DNA of 33,492 bases from Phycisphaerae bacterium. Lineage in GTDB: Bacteria; Planctomycetota; Phycisphaerae; Sedimentisphaerales; Anaerobacaceae. A program made the translations under genes and the position numbers. Below the pieces are notes generated by a model. It made no database searches, had not been told where the DNA came from, and worked only from the letters and a program-made list of their open reading frames with translations. Below, piece by piece: positions 1-8,776 of this stretch. The stretch's first letter is position 1; every line of letters begins with the position of its first letter. The DNA lies in assembly GCA_016782865.1 (NCBI GenBank), contig JADHXR010000088.1, positions 1 to 33,492 of the forward strand, in the 5' to 3' direction.

Positions 1-82
1 CAGATTTGAATGACCCAAACACAATTGAATATCCTTAGCCGAAGCGATCAGGCGATCGTATCGAAGAAAGTCTACCCATGAG

Positions 83-763
83 TTGCCTGGCAAAACTAAC
101 GCAATCCGGTCATCAGAGTACGCTTGTTTTGAGACTAGTAATACCGAAGGGAATATCCGGTGCAAGGGCCGTTCACGGAAAAAAGAGCATTGCAGGAATT
201 ACCGGTATGAAGGTTCAAATTACTGTTATGTTCATAGTATAGCTCGAAGAACAAGAATCCCTTTCTGGAAGAATCCCAACATTCATTGGATAGCCGGAAT
301 TATAGCCACAATTGCGTGTACGGCACTTGCACTTGTTTTGGCTTCAGCGAAAGAACAACAAGCCCTTGTGGAGCCTCCTCCCGAAGTAGTTATCGTTGGC
401 CCTATAACAGGAGATGTGACGGCGGTAATAGGCGATAATCCTCGCGTTACAGTGGGAGTAGATCCGAATTTAACAGATGAAGGAGAAGAACTGCCAAGAA
501 TAGTTTTGGAAGGAGAATTGAGAGACGAGGATACTGATGCTTTGATAACGGATGGGGAGGGATTCATAACCGTTGATAACGAAAGTCTTCGAGGGGAGAG
601 CGACAATATGGGGAAATTCATTATTGACAATATAAGAAGCAGGATTCCCGGCAAGATAGTCGTACAAGCCCAACATCCGAAATATAGAACTGCAAAACTG
701 GATATAAAAACCGATTCGGAAGAAGTGTCAGTTACGATATGGATGAAAGTGAAATCAGAGTAA
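83..763 (+). CDS. Membrane-anchored protein with zinc-finger-like N-terminus and carboxypeptidase-regulatory-like C-terminus
   Basis: Function unknown. Residues 27-51 carry C-x9-C-x10-C-x2-H, which fits the small Cys3His motif of DUF5763-type proteins and could bind zinc. A single hydrophobic segment (about 69-89) follows, then a Pro/Val-rich linker and a beta-rich domain (about 138-226) resembling the carboxypeptidase-regulatory-like fold (D-x-G-x-F pattern near 'DGEGFI' and 'NMGKFII'). Inferred topology: Cys/His motif in the cytoplasm, beta domain outside. The start is a TTG: the only ATG nearby (78) is in another frame and closes after about 54 codons, and the frame upstream of the TTG has no ATG or GTG before a stop at 26-28. 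The ribosome site is weak (GAAAG). The stop lies 22 bp before the next gene, which also starts with a regulatory-like beta domain, so the two are probably co-transcribed. Confidence 0.7.
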   Translation: MPGKTNAIRSSEYACFETSNTEGNIRCKGRSRKKEHCRNYRYEGSNYCYVHSIARRTRIPFWKNPNIHWIAGIIATIACTALALVLASAKEQQALVEPPPEVVIVGPITGDVTAVIGDNPRVTVGVDPNLTDEGEELPRIVLEGELRDEDTDALITDGEGFITVDNESLRGESDNMGKFIIDNIRSRIPGKIVVQAQHPKYRTAKLDIKTDSEEVSVTIWMKVKSE

Positions 764-785
764 GCTGACTGAAGGCAAGCGTCGA

Positions 786-2432
786 ATGAACAAAACGTAC
801 TACGCCTTTGTTATACTGAGCTTTGTAATTCTCTTACCAAGCCAATCACTTTCAAGGAGCAAAAGTATAACGATTTGTGGAACAGTGGCGTGTTACCAGA
901 AAGATGATCCTACTGATAGACCGGCCGAGTGCATAGTTGTCGTTTTCAAGGACAGACTCGAATCGAGTTACATTACCCGGAGCACGGGATATTTCGAAAT
1001 TACTCTCCCATACAATGACATTATAGACAAACATCTGATGATGTATTTTTGCGATTACAACGGATTTATATGCTGGTGGGTAGAGTACATTGATGGGGCA
1101 AAAGTTGAATACTTGGGAAAGAGGCGATATACGTATAGAATTGGGAGACTGCAAATTGGCAGGGCTTGTGAACTCTTTGAAGAGGATCAATGCATAAGTG
1201 CTGTGGAGTATCTTCAAAAGTTATTGAAGAGTAGATCCCGCAAGCATTTGTTTAGAAGTAAGTATCCTCAACGGTTGCTTGCAATTAAGGATCCAAACGG
1301 AGGCATGGGACCTGTAGAGGACTGGGAGCCAGAAAGAAGAGTGACCCATGTTGTACAAAGTGGCGAGGGTCCCTTTAGCTTCCTGGGCTGGGACTGGGCA
1401 ACTGCTGCTTGGGGCACCGGGATAGGATTTGGGGTAGCTGGTGTAGGCGGCGCCTGGGACGACACGGATGATAAGGTCCGTCAGCAACCGCCGCAAGTGA
1501 TAGAAATTCTTGATATTGAGTCAGTAAGTCCTAAAACAAATATAGATGGGAGATTTCTGTCATTGGCATTGGATGGAATGACAAGGAACGTCGGTTTTCA
1601 ATTTTCACCAACCCGAAATATGGCTGATTCAGTTTTCTTTAATTCCTCGGCGATTTCCTTTTCCCGTTATGGCCAATACAATTTTCACAGCGATTGGCAA
1701 AGATACTATCAAGTTAGTGGGTGTCTCCCATCAGAAGACGGTTTCGGTTTGGGAGCTGGCCTGTTATTTTTAGGTCAAAAAGAAACTCGTACAGCAGTGA
1801 CTGAATCAAATGAGAACGCTTCCAGATCCTTTGAAACTGACGAGTTAGGGATGTTTATTTCAGCATCAAAAAGACTGAGAGACGATCTGTCACTTGGATT
1901 GACAGCCAAGTACATCTCGCAAAAGGTACAGTCACCTTCCGCGATCAGGAAAGTGACGACCGATCATGGAGGCGGCAATATAGAGATACATAGAGATATA
2001 GTGCGAAGTGAAGACAAAGAAGAATATGCAGATTTTGATTTATCTGCAACCTACAGAATCAATCCACAATATCAGCTTGGTTTCAGTTTCATGAATATTG
2101 CGGGCACAAAGCTCTTGACTGGGGACAATGAGAGGGAAGAAATAAGATCCTTCGGCACCGGGCTGTCCTACAAGAACAAAAGGATTCATTTGGGGGGGGA
2201 CATCATATTGAACCACGACGGCACGGCGGATTATTCGGTAGGAATGAACGTTGTTCCTTTTTCAAACGTGGAAGTGAACCTTGGGTACGGATCAGCCTTC
2301 GATTCGTTTGTGGTGGGTGCAAAGTACAGAGTTCGTAAATGGAAAGGGATTTACATAGCTCCAACTTATTCATTCTTTAGGAACAATGCATTTGGTGAAT
2401 ATCACCTCATTGGCTTGAGTGCGAATTTTTGA
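786..2432 (+). CDS. Secreted protein with regulatory-like domain and C-terminal outer-membrane beta-barrel
   Basis: Unrecognised family. A signal peptide is clear (hydrophobic residues 6-22, cut near SLS). Residues about 28-80 resemble a carboxypeptidase-regulatory/CnaB-like fold (ICGTVACYQ ... STGYFEITLP), rich in Cys. Residues 197-233 are a Gly/Trp/Ala-rich hydrophobic stretch. From about 250 to the end the sequence has the alternating pattern of amphipathic strands (for example 'LGLTAKYIS', 'YQLGFSFMNIAGT', 'VNLGYGSAF') and closes with a terminal Phe (LIGLSANF), as in outer-membrane barrels of the PorV/FadL-like type. The inferred location is the outer membrane with a periplasmic N-terminal domain. 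Twenty-two bp separate it from the upstream gene, suggesting an operon. The downstream gene converges on it and I see no clear terminator in the 135-bp gap. Confidence 0.72.
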   Translation: MNKTYYAFVILSFVILLPSQSLSRSKSITICGTVACYQKDDPTDRPAECIVVVFKDRLESSYITRSTGYFEITLPYNDIIDKHLMMYFCDYNGFICWWVEYIDGAKVEYLGKRRYTYRIGRLQIGRACELFEEDQCISAVEYLQKLLKSRSRKHLFRSKYPQRLLAIKDPNGGMGPVEDWEPERRVTHVVQSGEGPFSFLGWDWATAAWGTGIGFGVAGVGGAWDDTDDKVRQQPPQVIEILDIESVSPKTNIDGRFLSLALDGMTRNVGFQFSPTRNMADSVFFNSSAISFSRYGQYNFHSDWQRYYQVSGCLPSEDGFGLGAGLLFLGQKETRTAVTESNENASRSFETDELGMFISASKRLRDDLSLGLTAKYISQKVQSPSAIRKVTTDHGGGNIEIHRDIVRSEDKEEYADFDLSATYRINPQYQLGFSFMNIAGTKLLTGDNEREEIRSFGTGLSYKNKRIHLGGDIILNHDGTADYSVGMNVVPFSNVEVNLGYGSAFDSFVVGAKYRVRKWKGIYIAPTYSFFRNNAFGEYHLIGLSANF

Positions 2433-2567
2433 TTCTCATTCCAAAATTACGATAGCCGTTTGCTGTTCCAGACATACTCAGCCGTTTGAGTCCCTGACAA
2501 TGGCTACAATCGCCGAGCGGATGGCGGGGGACAGTTGAGCATGAGTATCAATTGTCGTGTCGATTTG

Positions 2568-3410
2568 TCAAATTCTTGCTTTCAACCGATCCCACTCTTC
2601 AAGGTATTTCTTCAAGTGCATTTTGCCATTTTCTATTTCTGATGAGATAAGCTCTCTGACCAACTGTTGCTCAACTTCGTACTCCTGATCTGTAAAGTGC
2701 CCGCCAAAATGTGCCACCCTCAACCAGACCAAGTATGTGGTCAGAGCATCGAATTCGTTGTAAGCCACAATGTCATCTAATCTGCCATCCAACCAGAGAA
2801 ACGCAACATTCGCTCCGTCAACATCAATCTTGCCCGGTATACCCGACAGAGTGGCAATTTCGTTCAATGACGGCGTGGCCTTGCCCCAGCCTCCGACAAC
2901 ATCTTTTATGTCAATACTCGCTTCACTATTGCGACTGTCAAAATAGTCATCCCCCTCCCACGGTTTGTTGGGACGAGTACAGAAGCCCTTGGCCTGAATG
3001 CCTAAGACTATGGCTCTTTGTATAAACGCTTTCAAGTCGGCAGAGGCTGAGTTGAAACCTACCAATTGTGGTTTGTACTGGCCGATCTTATCTAAGAAAG
3101 TGCTTATGACACTTCTTTCCAAAACTTGTTCAGGATCATTCAAATCACGGGGCAGTGACAGCAAATGTAACTTGGTGTTGCCATCTGAAACCAATCTATC
3201 TACAGCAGCAACGGAGACTATACGACATACAACCGTCTTCAAATACGGCGTGGGGTCTTCATCAGTGGCTCCTCCTTCTCTCCACATGTGACCAAGGACA
3301 TCCGAATCAGGTGCTTCATCCGGCAAATCATACAGGAGTCTACCCGCAACCGGGTCAGGTATCCATTCCGCATCAAATGCCCATACTCGGTTTTTCACAG
3401 TCTTGAACAT
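2568..3410 (-). CDS. Predicted 3'-5' exonuclease, PolB-like (DNA_pol_B_exo2 type)
   Basis: Stand-alone DEDD-superfamily exonuclease related to the proofreading domain of family-B DNA polymerases. Exo I is F-D13-A-E15-W; Exo II is in LVGFNSASADLKAF (N120, D125); the conserved middle 'IDIKDVVGGWGKATPSLNE' (about 166-184) is followed by Exo III Y217-N-E-F-D221. These supply the acidic residues expected to bind two metal ions. At 280 aa it is a full-length single-domain protein with no polymerase domain. It lies 87 bp downstream of the 836-aa alpha-CTD/sigma4-like gene on the same strand, so it may be the last gene of that operon, although its base composition is less AT-rich. Role inferred: 3' trimming of single strands, possibly with the helicase-nuclease upstream. 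The family assignment is solid; the pathway is not. Confidence 0.85.
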   Translation of the reverse strand: MFKTVKNRVWAFDAEWIPDPVAGRLLYDLPDEAPDSDVLGHMWREGGATDEDPTPYLKTVVCRIVSVAAVDRLVSDGNTKLHLLSLPRDLNDPEQVLERSVISTFLDKIGQYKPQLVGFNSASADLKAFIQRAIVLGIQAKGFCTRPNKPWEGDDYFDSRNSEASIDIKDVVGGWGKATPSLNEIATLSGIPGKIDVDGANVAFLWLDGRLDDIVAYNEFDALTTYLVWLRVAHFGGHFTDQEYEVEQQLVRELISSEIENGKMHLKKYLEEWDRLKARI

Positions 3411-3497
3411 AGCCTAATCCGTTCTTGCTTCCTTCGTCCCTGAAATCCAGTGTACCAGTCGGTGTAGCCTAACTCAGAGCGGTCTAAAAGGAAAGTA

Positions 3498-6008
3498 TTA
3501 GCCGTGTTTCTCTTTGGGAGACCCGGTTGGGACCAATGACCCCTTCCATTTATAAATTGCTCTTAAAGCTACTTCATTCGTTATCAATATTTCTCGACTT
3601 AATCTTTCTATATTTGCAGAATCAGTTAATTGTATGTTGCAAAGATCTAACACAGCATCCGCAAGGTTTTTATATGGCATTTCTTTGTAGCTAATCAAGT
3701 TACCAACCTTATTCCACCCAAAATCATTAAGGTGGTGATAGGCAAGCGCTGAATAGAAATACTTTGGATAGCTAAGATTTAGCTCCCTATTTATTCTTAA
3801 CCTGAAGATGTCCGCTTCAACCGCACGATCTTCATCAATTAATATATCATCCATCAAACACAATATACTTTCGGTGTCAACATTTCTAAATGCCTTTTCT
3901 GGCGTCGTATACATCATGCGATCTACCCGCACAATTTCGCCAGAGTCTATCATATTCTTTAAGATAACTGCGGCATGGGCTATACTTTTGCTTCGGAGGC
4001 TAGCTGCAATTTCACTTTTGGTTAATGCCGTTTCTGATTTCTTCATTATGCTCATAATGACGTCTTGTTGTGTAACCCGCTTAAAGTTGGGTATTAAGCC
4101 TACTGCATCAACACCAGATTTACCGCTAAAATGCAATCCATATTCACCACCGAAAGTGCGAATAAGATGTCTCACATCGAAATAATCAATGGATCTAACA
4201 TTTTTACTTGCTTGACAATAATACTCATTTAGATGAATTGAACTCAAATTGTTTGATTTGCAATACTCAACAACTTCATTAACTATAGATGGAATGTCAA
4301 TGCTAGCCAGTCTCAGGTATTTAACATGCTTATAACTGCCTACACCGCATTGATAAATATAATCCGAATAGTTCAAGTAGACACCAAATCTATCTCCATT
4401 AATTATTGTCTTGCAAAAGCCTGACTTATTTACTATATTTGCGATGTCCTTCCAGGGTAAGCCATTAGGATGCCCTAAGAGTATATGAGCGGCTGCTTCT
4501 TTTCTGCCCAAATTAATAGGGGTGATTTGGCTGTTGTCTAACCTTATTCTTGACATACTTATTAGCGTCCTGATGACACTTAGGGCGAGAGCTTTACTAT
4601 AACCGTAGCCTGAAGTTAGTTCAGATACGATTGCGTCATTGCTGACATGCGATCTATTCTCACAGAAATACGTGTCCAGGAAGTTGGGCTTTACTTTAGG
4701 GTTTTGAATATTCAGTATGCTGTTTTGCTTCTCTTGGCATAAGATTTCAAGAAAATTAAAAAAGAGAGAGTGTGTGTCAAAGCAATCGCGCAGATTGGGT
4801 AGCAAATAAATAAGGTTCGATGTTATATTTTCCCGTATATTTTGACTTAAAACTCTTGGGTGGATTCTAATGCTCTTAGCCAAATCTCTGTTTATTCCTA
4901 TCTCTCTCTGCCTCAGTGCTTCGCGTGTGAGACCAAACTGCTTAGCAAGTTCGGACCAGTTGACTTTCTTTTCATGAAAACCCCATCGTGACAGTGCTAT
5001 ACTTTGCTTCTGCTCATCAAGAGATAATAGATACTGCTCTACATCATCAAGTAAAATATTGTCTAAATCATCTAGTGATATATCATAATAAACTGAAGTC
5101 ACTAGCAAACACTTGCAAGTTCCATCTAGTTTTGACAATCCGCTTGAAATATCATGAAGTTCTTTAATAATACGCTTTTGCAGAGATGCTAACGGGTTGA
5201 GGGTTTTCTCACCAAAAGCTCCATACCCAACTAGTTTATCTGGGGTTAGAGCTAACAAGTTAGCAACATCTAGATCAATATTATTCCTTTCTAATTTGCC
5301 CAGTAAACGCACTTGGGCGGGCAATAGTTGGCTTCTGTTTAAGAAGCAATATGAAAGCTCATAAGGAACCTCTGGAATCTTGCTGGAATCAAATATTGGT
5401 TCACTATATTCATCCTTGTCACTATCAGGTTCTCTCGGTTTGTAACCATCAGCAATTGCAGGTATTTCGCTCTGCAAATTAATCAGTGACTGTACATAGG
5501 TGGTTCCAATAGCACGCACTTGACAGAATAAACTGACATCCAAAGAAGCTATGCCTCTAACTGTTTCTTCTATATCAAACGGGCACGCAGGGTCTGCGTT
5601 CAGTTTCGCTATTCGTTTTAACAAGTTTTCGTATTCTTTTGACACGGCTAAAGCCGAAAATGATAAATCATAGAAGCTCGACGCATCACTAATGTTGTTC
5701 AAATCAAGATGCCGATTATATGCGTCTTCCAACATGGGCAGCATAGAAGGAATCCGTTCTTTGAATTTATGCAGAAGCAGTACGTCGGCCTGATCAACTC
5801 CAGGGCTACCTGCAAACATAGTCTCATCTAAATCCATAATATCATCGAGAGTGCTCGCTGCTCCTGGATCAATATTACTTTCAAGACGTTTTTTTGATAT
5901 AATCTTCACCAGTTTGTCTAGATCTTCTGGCAAAGACATAGCATCCAAGGGTATCTGGCGATATATGACATCTAAAACAACATTCGATAGCATCTTAAGG
6001 ACTGACAT
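3498..6008 (-). CDS. Large DNA-binding protein with RNA-polymerase alpha-CTD-like repeats and sigma region 4-like HTH
   Basis: 836 aa, no overall family recognised. Residues 30-90, about 110-180 and 217-285 look like successive helix-hairpin-helix units of the alpha C-terminal-domain kind; the last is closest (LLPAQVRLLGKLERNNI, then LLALTPDKLVGYGAFGEKTL, like the 'NxGxKSLxEI' pattern). Residues 345-372 (KVNWSELAKQFGLTREALRQRE) match a sigma-70 region 4 helix-turn-helix ('EIAxxFGVTRERVRQIE'). Two further winged-helix-like stretches appear near 505-535 (AAAHILLGHPNGLPWKDIA) and in the C-terminal third (MKKSETALTKSEIAASLRS). No nuclease or ATPase motif is visible. The start overlaps the 3' end of the helicase gene by 14 bp (5995-6008), implying translational coupling and a joint function. 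It may be the DNA-recognition or regulatory partner of the helicase-nuclease. Strongly AT-rich like its partner. Confidence 0.82.
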   Translation of the reverse strand: MSVLKMLSNVVLDVIYRQIPLDAMSLPEDLDKLVKIISKKRLESNIDPGAASTLDDIMDLDETMFAGSPGVDQADVLLLHKFKERIPSMLPMLEDAYNRHLDLNNISDASSFYDLSFSALAVSKEYENLLKRIAKLNADPACPFDIEETVRGIASLDVSLFCQVRAIGTTYVQSLINLQSEIPAIADGYKPREPDSDKDEYSEPIFDSSKIPEVPYELSYCFLNRSQLLPAQVRLLGKLERNNIDLDVANLLALTPDKLVGYGAFGEKTLNPLASLQKRIIKELHDISSGLSKLDGTCKCLLVTSVYYDISLDDLDNILLDDVEQYLLSLDEQKQSIALSRWGFHEKKVNWSELAKQFGLTREALRQREIGINRDLAKSIRIHPRVLSQNIRENITSNLIYLLPNLRDCFDTHSLFFNFLEILCQEKQNSILNIQNPKVKPNFLDTYFCENRSHVSNDAIVSELTSGYGYSKALALSVIRTLISMSRIRLDNSQITPINLGRKEAAAHILLGHPNGLPWKDIANIVNKSGFCKTIINGDRFGVYLNYSDYIYQCGVGSYKHVKYLRLASIDIPSIVNEVVEYCKSNNLSSIHLNEYYCQASKNVRSIDYFDVRHLIRTFGGEYGLHFSGKSGVDAVGLIPNFKRVTQQDVIMSIMKKSETALTKSEIAASLRSKSIAHAAVILKNMIDSGEIVRVDRMMYTTPEKAFRNVDTESILCLMDDILIDEDRAVEADIFRLRINRELNLSYPKYFYSALAYHHLNDFGWNKVGNLISYKEMPYKNLADAVLDLCNIQLTDSANIERLSREILITNEVALRAIYKWKGSLVPTGSPKEKHG

Positions 6009-8232
6009 TCTTAACCAGTTTCAAAAAGTAAAATATTGAAATGAAATGACATTTTATTTCAGCTCTCTCCTCATCCTGCAATCTTTCTATATCTTTTGAT
6101 GATGATATTTTGCCAGCATATTTTTGTAAAATAACCTTTTGTTCACCATCCAATTGCTTTGTCTCGATTGCTTGAACCAAGTGGTTTGGCGGATCTGCTG
6201 AAATATGTTCCACTTTAGATAAAAGGGAATTCGGGGTCGTTCTAACCTCAGGCTCAAATGTGTTTCCAACTAATCCGATGATATCTTGCTCAGAAAGCTC
6301 AACTAAACTCTTGTATTTGAAAGCTAAGCTCACAGCCTTTCTCGATGGAACGACGCTGTATCTTTGAATGAAATCACTAACGTAACAGTTAATGCGATCC
6401 TTATATGATTGTTTGTTAATCTCATCAGGCACCACCGCCATGAGATATCCAAAATATGAGTCAAAGTGGGTTGATATTTGATCGCACGTCACGTCATGCA
6501 GTAGATCTTCAATTTCATTTACAGCGGGTATCTCTCCGCTATTATCTACATACGATTGCAATTGCTCTATCATCGCTTGTCTATACTTAAGACGATATTC
6601 CAGCTCATCAAGAAGCTTTAGTACCTGTGCGGCTGACTGGTTGTATGTGACCTCAAGTGTCGCATCGTGAAATGGCTGTCGGTCATTGTCACGTGGTGGT
6701 TTCTCCCAATTACCCTTATCTAGCGGTACTTCCTTTATGGCCTTCTGAAGATATTTCACGTCGTTGAGACGGTCTAATGAGCCGACAAAATCAAGAACGT
6801 GAACATACTCTTTATTTGGTGTTTTTCTTAAGCCTCGCCCCAACTGTTGAAGCCAAATTGTTCTTGACCCCGTGTATCGCATGAATAACAACAAACTTGT
6901 TTCAGGTATATCGATGCCTTCGTTAAATAAGTCGCAGACTAATATAAAGCGAAAAGCATTTTCCCTGAACTTTCTTATGTTATCTCGGCGTTCTTGGTCA
7001 AGCATCTTAGAATGAACCATTGTAGCCGAGCCCATTTTAAAGAATTGAATTAAATGTTTCATGTGAGCAATACTTCGGCAAAAGACAATGCCCTTTGGGT
7101 TGGCTATATTTTTTTCTTTAATAGTCTGTTCTACTATATTGACAACTTCTTCGTCTTTTTTATGTAAAAACAATCGCCTATCCAAATCGCTAACGCTGAG
7201 TCCGGCCTGCAACTGATTTAGACGGTTCTGATCAAGATCATCAAGCATGACCATATACTTTGGGAACGCAAGCTTGTTATGACGCAATGCCCAGGTCAGG
7301 TCATATTTGCCAATATGACCTTCCGCTCCCCCAAAATATTGAAGGACGTTAATGTTATCCATTCTGTACGGTGTCGCGGTTAATCCTATTAATAATTTGG
7401 GATGAAAGTTCTGGACAACTTCAGAGTATGTTCGAGCGGGTGTATGATGGGCCTCATCGACAATAATCAGATCAAAACTGTCTTTTTGCAGTGCGTGTAT
7501 TTGACTGTACAAAGTATCGAAAGTCGCAAATACAAAGTCGGTGTCTTCCGGCTCGGCCCCAGAAAAACAGGCCGAAAATGAATAATTGCCTATGCCAAAT
7601 ACGTTTTTAAATGCCGTTACCGACTGTAGTAGTATCTCAACCTGATGGGCTATAAGCAGGACTCTTAACCTAGTGTGTGAGATCTGTAATAATCTCTTGA
7701 TGATAAGAGCGACAGTATACGTTTTACCCAGGCCGGTTGCCATTTCTATAAGGAGTTTTGTTTTGCCACTACGGTACTGGTCAATGCAATCAGAGATTAC
7801 AGACTCTTGATATGTTCTAGGTCGAATATCTCGACCAATTTCGGAATGTTTCTTTACCCATAGATTCTGAAGTTCATCGCGATCAACTAACTCAACACCT
7901 AATCGTAACGCTCTAAATTGTACTTCGGATGTGAAGTAGGAATTAGTGACCAATATCTTGTTTTCAGCACGGGCTAGTTGTGCCCCCGTCACTAATTGGT
8001 TAAGTGCTGACACATCAACGGCAGTAGAAACGTTCCTTTGCTTAACTTCGATTGCACACTTTCTTCCCGCCTTATACGCGAATATATCTACTCCACCGTC
8101 GCCATGCCTGTATTCTGTGCCAACGCGTGTAATTACAGCGTCCTTCCACCCTGCCGCTATGAAGACCTCTCGAACAAAGATCTCAAAGTCCCCAGGACTC
8201 AGATTATCGATATCTCTGAACTCAGTAATCAT
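5995..8232 (-). CDS. Mrr-type restriction endonuclease fused to SF2 (ResIII-like) helicase
   Basis: 745 aa. Residues 1-125 form an Mrr/REase fold with a PD-(D/E)xK centre: D49 in GDGGVDIFAY and E62-V-K64 in CAIEVKQ. The helicase follows: Walker A MATGLGKT (164-171), DEAH box VDEAHHTP (259 on), motif III-like LTATPYR (284 on), motif IV KGIVFCRS, motif V CDLFNEGIDIPE, motif VI QQLGRGLRK (462-470). The last 250 residues (490-745) match nothing I recognise. The architecture fits anti-phage or restriction helicases that cleave while translocating on DNA. Start choice: an in-frame ATG lies 15 bp upstream at 8247, but an AGGAGGA (8236-8242) sits just before the ATG at 8232, so I use 8232. The downstream 836-aa gene overlaps by 14 bp. 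AT-rich, accessory in character. Confidence 0.9.
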   Translation of the reverse strand: MITEFRDIDNLSPGDFEIFVREVFIAAGWKDAVITRVGTEYRHGDGGVDIFAYKAGRKCAIEVKQRNVSTAVDVSALNQLVTGAQLARAENKILVTNSYFTSEVQFRALRLGVELVDRDELQNLWVKKHSEIGRDIRPRTYQESVISDCIDQYRSGKTKLLIEMATGLGKTYTVALIIKRLLQISHTRLRVLLIAHQVEILLQSVTAFKNVFGIGNYSFSACFSGAEPEDTDFVFATFDTLYSQIHALQKDSFDLIIVDEAHHTPARTYSEVVQNFHPKLLIGLTATPYRMDNINVLQYFGGAEGHIGKYDLTWALRHNKLAFPKYMVMLDDLDQNRLNQLQAGLSVSDLDRRLFLHKKDEEVVNIVEQTIKEKNIANPKGIVFCRSIAHMKHLIQFFKMGSATMVHSKMLDQERRDNIRKFRENAFRFILVCDLFNEGIDIPETSLLLFMRYTGSRTIWLQQLGRGLRKTPNKEYVHVLDFVGSLDRLNDVKYLQKAIKEVPLDKGNWEKPPRDNDRQPFHDATLEVTYNQSAAQVLKLLDELEYRLKYRQAMIEQLQSYVDNSGEIPAVNEIEDLLHDVTCDQISTHFDSYFGYLMAVVPDEINKQSYKDRINCYVSDFIQRYSVVPSRKAVSLAFKYKSLVELSEQDIIGLVGNTFEPEVRTTPNSLLSKVEHISADPPNHLVQAIETKQLDGEQKVILQKYAGKISSSKDIERLQDEERAEIKCHFISIFYFLKLVKNVSP

Positions 8233-8283
8233 TATTCCTCCTAGCATAAAGAGGCTTCAGTCAAATTGATATGAAGGGATGTC

Positions 8284-8301
8284 GGACTATATAGCTAGTC
8301 C
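8284..8301. repeat. Small inverted repeat upstream of helicase operon
   Basis: GGACTA and TAGTCC flank a 6-nt AT-rich core about 52 bp upstream of the helicase start. It could be an operator or a leader hairpin for the leftward operon. The arms are short, so the call is weak. Confidence 0.25.
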
Positions 8302-8447
8302 ACCTTCCTCCAATACCCTTTTCGGCTTTTTAAAAGAGTGACATGAGCAGGGATTCTGGATCAAAAGGCAAGGACTGAAGGCCGGTGAGCATTCCACTTG
8401 CGACCCTTTTTCTATGCCCCTACAGATCGGCCTAACCAACAGGCCAA

Positions 8448-8477
8448 TTGACAATCAAGCCTAACACCGCTTAGAAT
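8448..8477 (+). promoter_or_regulatory. Candidate sigma70 promoter P1
   Basis: TTGACA (8448-8453), 18-bp spacer, TAGAAT (8472-8477). It has a perfect -35 and a five-of-six -10 and points toward the small membrane peptide and LRR gene. It lies in a stretch with no convincing CDS. Confidence 0.4.
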
Positions 8478-8571
8478 GTTCTCAGCCAAGAGAATAGTGA
8501 GTAGAGGGGTGGGATACGATGTGGCGAACGGATACTTACTCATTATATGGATCAAAAGAGGTAATTTCAGT

Positions 8572-8601
8572 TTGACATGGCGGGAGAAGTAGCCGTACAA
8601 T
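8572..8601 (+). promoter_or_regulatory. Candidate sigma70 promoter P2
   Basis: TTGACA (8572-8577), 18-bp spacer, TACAAT (8596-8601). It is the second of two near-consensus promoters 124 bp apart on the same strand with identical spacing. It would give a leader of about 170 nt before the small peptide at 8777. Confidence 0.45.
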
Positions 8602-8776
8602 CACCCTATAAGAGAGCCTTGAGGAACTGACTTGTGGAACACCTGCTCTGTCGATTTTCAGGCACGGCCAAGTCGTGTACCTGGTCGGGTTCCTGGTTTG
8701 GAGTATTCCGTAGAAGATGTGAGAACTCTAAGCCAAAGAGGCAAAGTGCTGAGCGGCTTTCCAGGGAGGTGCCTGA

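Noticed and set aside
78..242. ATG at 78 opening a 54-codon frame before the first gene.
   Set aside because: The Cys/His motif and all later coding signal are in the frame of the TTG at 83; the ATG frame has no features.
8412..8600. 62-aa leftward ORF between the helicase and LRR genes.
   Set aside because: No ribosome site, no similarity, and it covers the promoter-like sequences.
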